A model generated the notes under the pieces. That model saw only the letters and a list, made by a program, of their open reading frames with translations, made no database searches and was not told the origin of the DNA. From contig JBEKYH010000328.1 in the NCBI GenBank assembly GCA_049511115.1, positions 1-5,997 on the forward strand: a stretch of DNA of 5,997 bases, in the 5' to 3' direction. The stretch comes from JBEKYH01 sp049511115. Its GTDB lineage: Bacteria > Planctomycetota > Phycisphaerae > Tepidisphaerales > Tepidisphaeraceae. The translations under genes and the position numbers were made by a program. Shown in pieces: positions 5,205 through 5,997 of the stretch (the first letter of the stretch is position 1; each line of letters begins with the position of its first letter).

Positions 5205-5997
5205 GCGCGGAGCAGATTCTGGTGGTGGATGACACCCCGGCGAATCTTGACCTGCTCGCCCAGGTGCTTGAGCCGCAGGGATATCGCGTCCTGGCCGCAT
5301 CCGGCGGGCAGACGGCGCTGGCGATCGCGCGCCAGGCCAGACCCGATCTGATCCTGCTGGATGTTTTGATGCCCGACCTGGACGGCTACGCGACCTGCCG
5401 GCAATTGAAAACCGATCCGGCCACGCGCGATATTCCCGTTGTGTTCATCAGCGCCCGCGATCAGACGGAGAATCTGGTCGCCGGGTTTCAGGCCGGGGGC
5501 GTCGATTACATCACCAAGCCGTTCGCCCCCGATGAGATTCTCATCCGCGTGCAGACGCACCTGCAGATCAGCGGCTTGGCCAGGGAACTGCTGAACAAAA
5601 ACGCCGAACTGACCGCTGCCAATGACCGGCTGCAGGCGGAAATGAACCGCCGCGAAAAAGCGGAGACGGCCTTGCAGGCCGCTGGAGATCAGCTCTCCCT
5701 TCTCAGTGACCGCGAGGCGCAGCGCTGGGGTCTTGAGGCGTTCGTGGGGAAGAGCAAGCTGCTGGGGCACATCCTCGCGGATATCCGCCGCTTGCAGAAT
5801 TTCGGATCGGTCAACGTGCTGATTACCGGTGAGAGCGGCACCGGCAAGGAACTGGTGGCGCGAGCGCTGCATTATGGCAGCACGCGCGCCGCGGGGCCGT
5901 TTATCCCGGTTAATTGCGTGGCGGTGCCGGCTGAACTGGCCGAGTCCGCGTTCTTCGGTCATCTGCGCGGTTCATTTACCGGCGCGACGATGGACCG
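5201..5997 (+). CDS. Sigma-54-dependent response regulator (REC - coiled coil - AAA+), 3' end missing
   Basis: The GTG start overlaps the kinase TGA by 4 bp, and 265 residues are visible before the window ends. Residues about 4-120 form a receiver domain with Asp10/Asp11, phospho-acceptor Asp54 (LLDVLMPDLDG), Ser84 and Lys106 (YITKPF). Residues about 125-180 are a Glu/Ala/Leu-rich coiled coil (KNAELTAANDRLQAE). The sigma-54 interaction AAA+ domain starts near FVGKSK (about 184), with Walker A GESGTGKE (210-217) and the sigma-54 contact loop GSFTGA (257-262), where the usual motif is GAFTGA. Walker B, the arginine finger and any C-terminal HTH lie outside the window. It is very likely the partner of the kinase: phosphorylated at Asp54, it would hydrolyse ATP to open sigma-54 promoters. 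The receiver starts DDTPAN, like receivers of hybrid kinases rather than NtrC-type ones. Since an HTH cannot be seen, direct DNA binding is presumed, not shown. Confidence 0.92.
   Translation, partial: MSAEQILVVDDTPANLDLLAQVLEPQGYRVLAASGGQTALAIARQARPDLILLDVLMPDLDGYATCRQLKTDPATRDIPVVFISARDQTENLVAGFQAGGVDYITKPFAPDEILIRVQTHLQISGLARELLNKNAELTAANDRLQAEMNRREKAETALQAAGDQLSLLSDREAQRWGLEAFVGKSKLLGHILADIRRLQNFGSVNVLITGESGTGKELVARALHYGSTRAAGPFIPVNCVAVPAELAESAFFGHLRGSFTGATMD

Noticed and set aside
5090..5962. 290-codon open frame on the - strand opposite the response regulator
   Set aside because: It is antisense to the REC/AAA+ gene, spans the kinase-regulator junction and has no motif; it is a composition shadow.
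1..5997. tRNA, rRNA, CRISPR array or insertion sequence
   Set aside because: I saw no cloverleaf with a matching acceptor stem, no regularly spaced repeats, no transposase motifs and no terminal inverted repeats; almost all the window is covered by the four genes.

Overview
The window is high-GC, almost fully coding bacterial DNA with four protein genes: one cut by the left edge and one by the right edge. I infer a Gram-negative or planctomycete-like bacterium. The grounds are the high GC, a lipoprotein-type export signal, a sigma-54 enhancer-binding protein, a CHASE-domain hybrid kinase, and an aldehyde dehydrogenase of the 2,5-dioxovalerate type. The lineage is a guess; nothing here fixes the taxon.

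Left part (1-1565, + strand): a nearly complete NADP-type aldehyde dehydrogenase of the alpha-ketoglutarate-semialdehyde (2,5-dioxopentanoate) dehydrogenase group, lacking only its first few codons. It converges on a small gene on the - strand (1922-1596) that encodes a putative lipoprotein of unknown function. The two stops are 30 bp apart, and an 11-bp hairpin sits between them and overlaps the small gene's stop.

Middle (1923-2189): a divergent control region of 267 bp. It holds a good match to a sigma-54 (-24/-12) promoter pointing right at 2072-2087. It also has a TTGC-rich dyad cluster about 60-85 bp upstream of the predicted start point. In the predicted leader there is a GC-rich hairpin followed by six T residues, which looks like an intrinsic terminator, and a competing upstream hairpin.

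Right part (2190-5997, + strand): a two-gene signalling operon. The first gene is a membrane-bound hybrid histidine kinase (TM - periplasmic CHASE sensor - TM - PAS - HisKA - HATPase - REC - helical tail). The second overlaps it by 4 bp (GTGA) behind a strong ribosome binding site. It encodes a response regulator with REC, a coiled coil and a sigma-54 AAA+ domain, cut off by the window end.

The most interesting reading is a self-contained circuit. A periplasmic signal sensed by CHASE would phosphorylate an enhancer-binding protein, and that protein could activate the sigma-54 promoter of its own operon, with possible attenuation in the leader. The parts are visible in the sequence; the circuit is inference.
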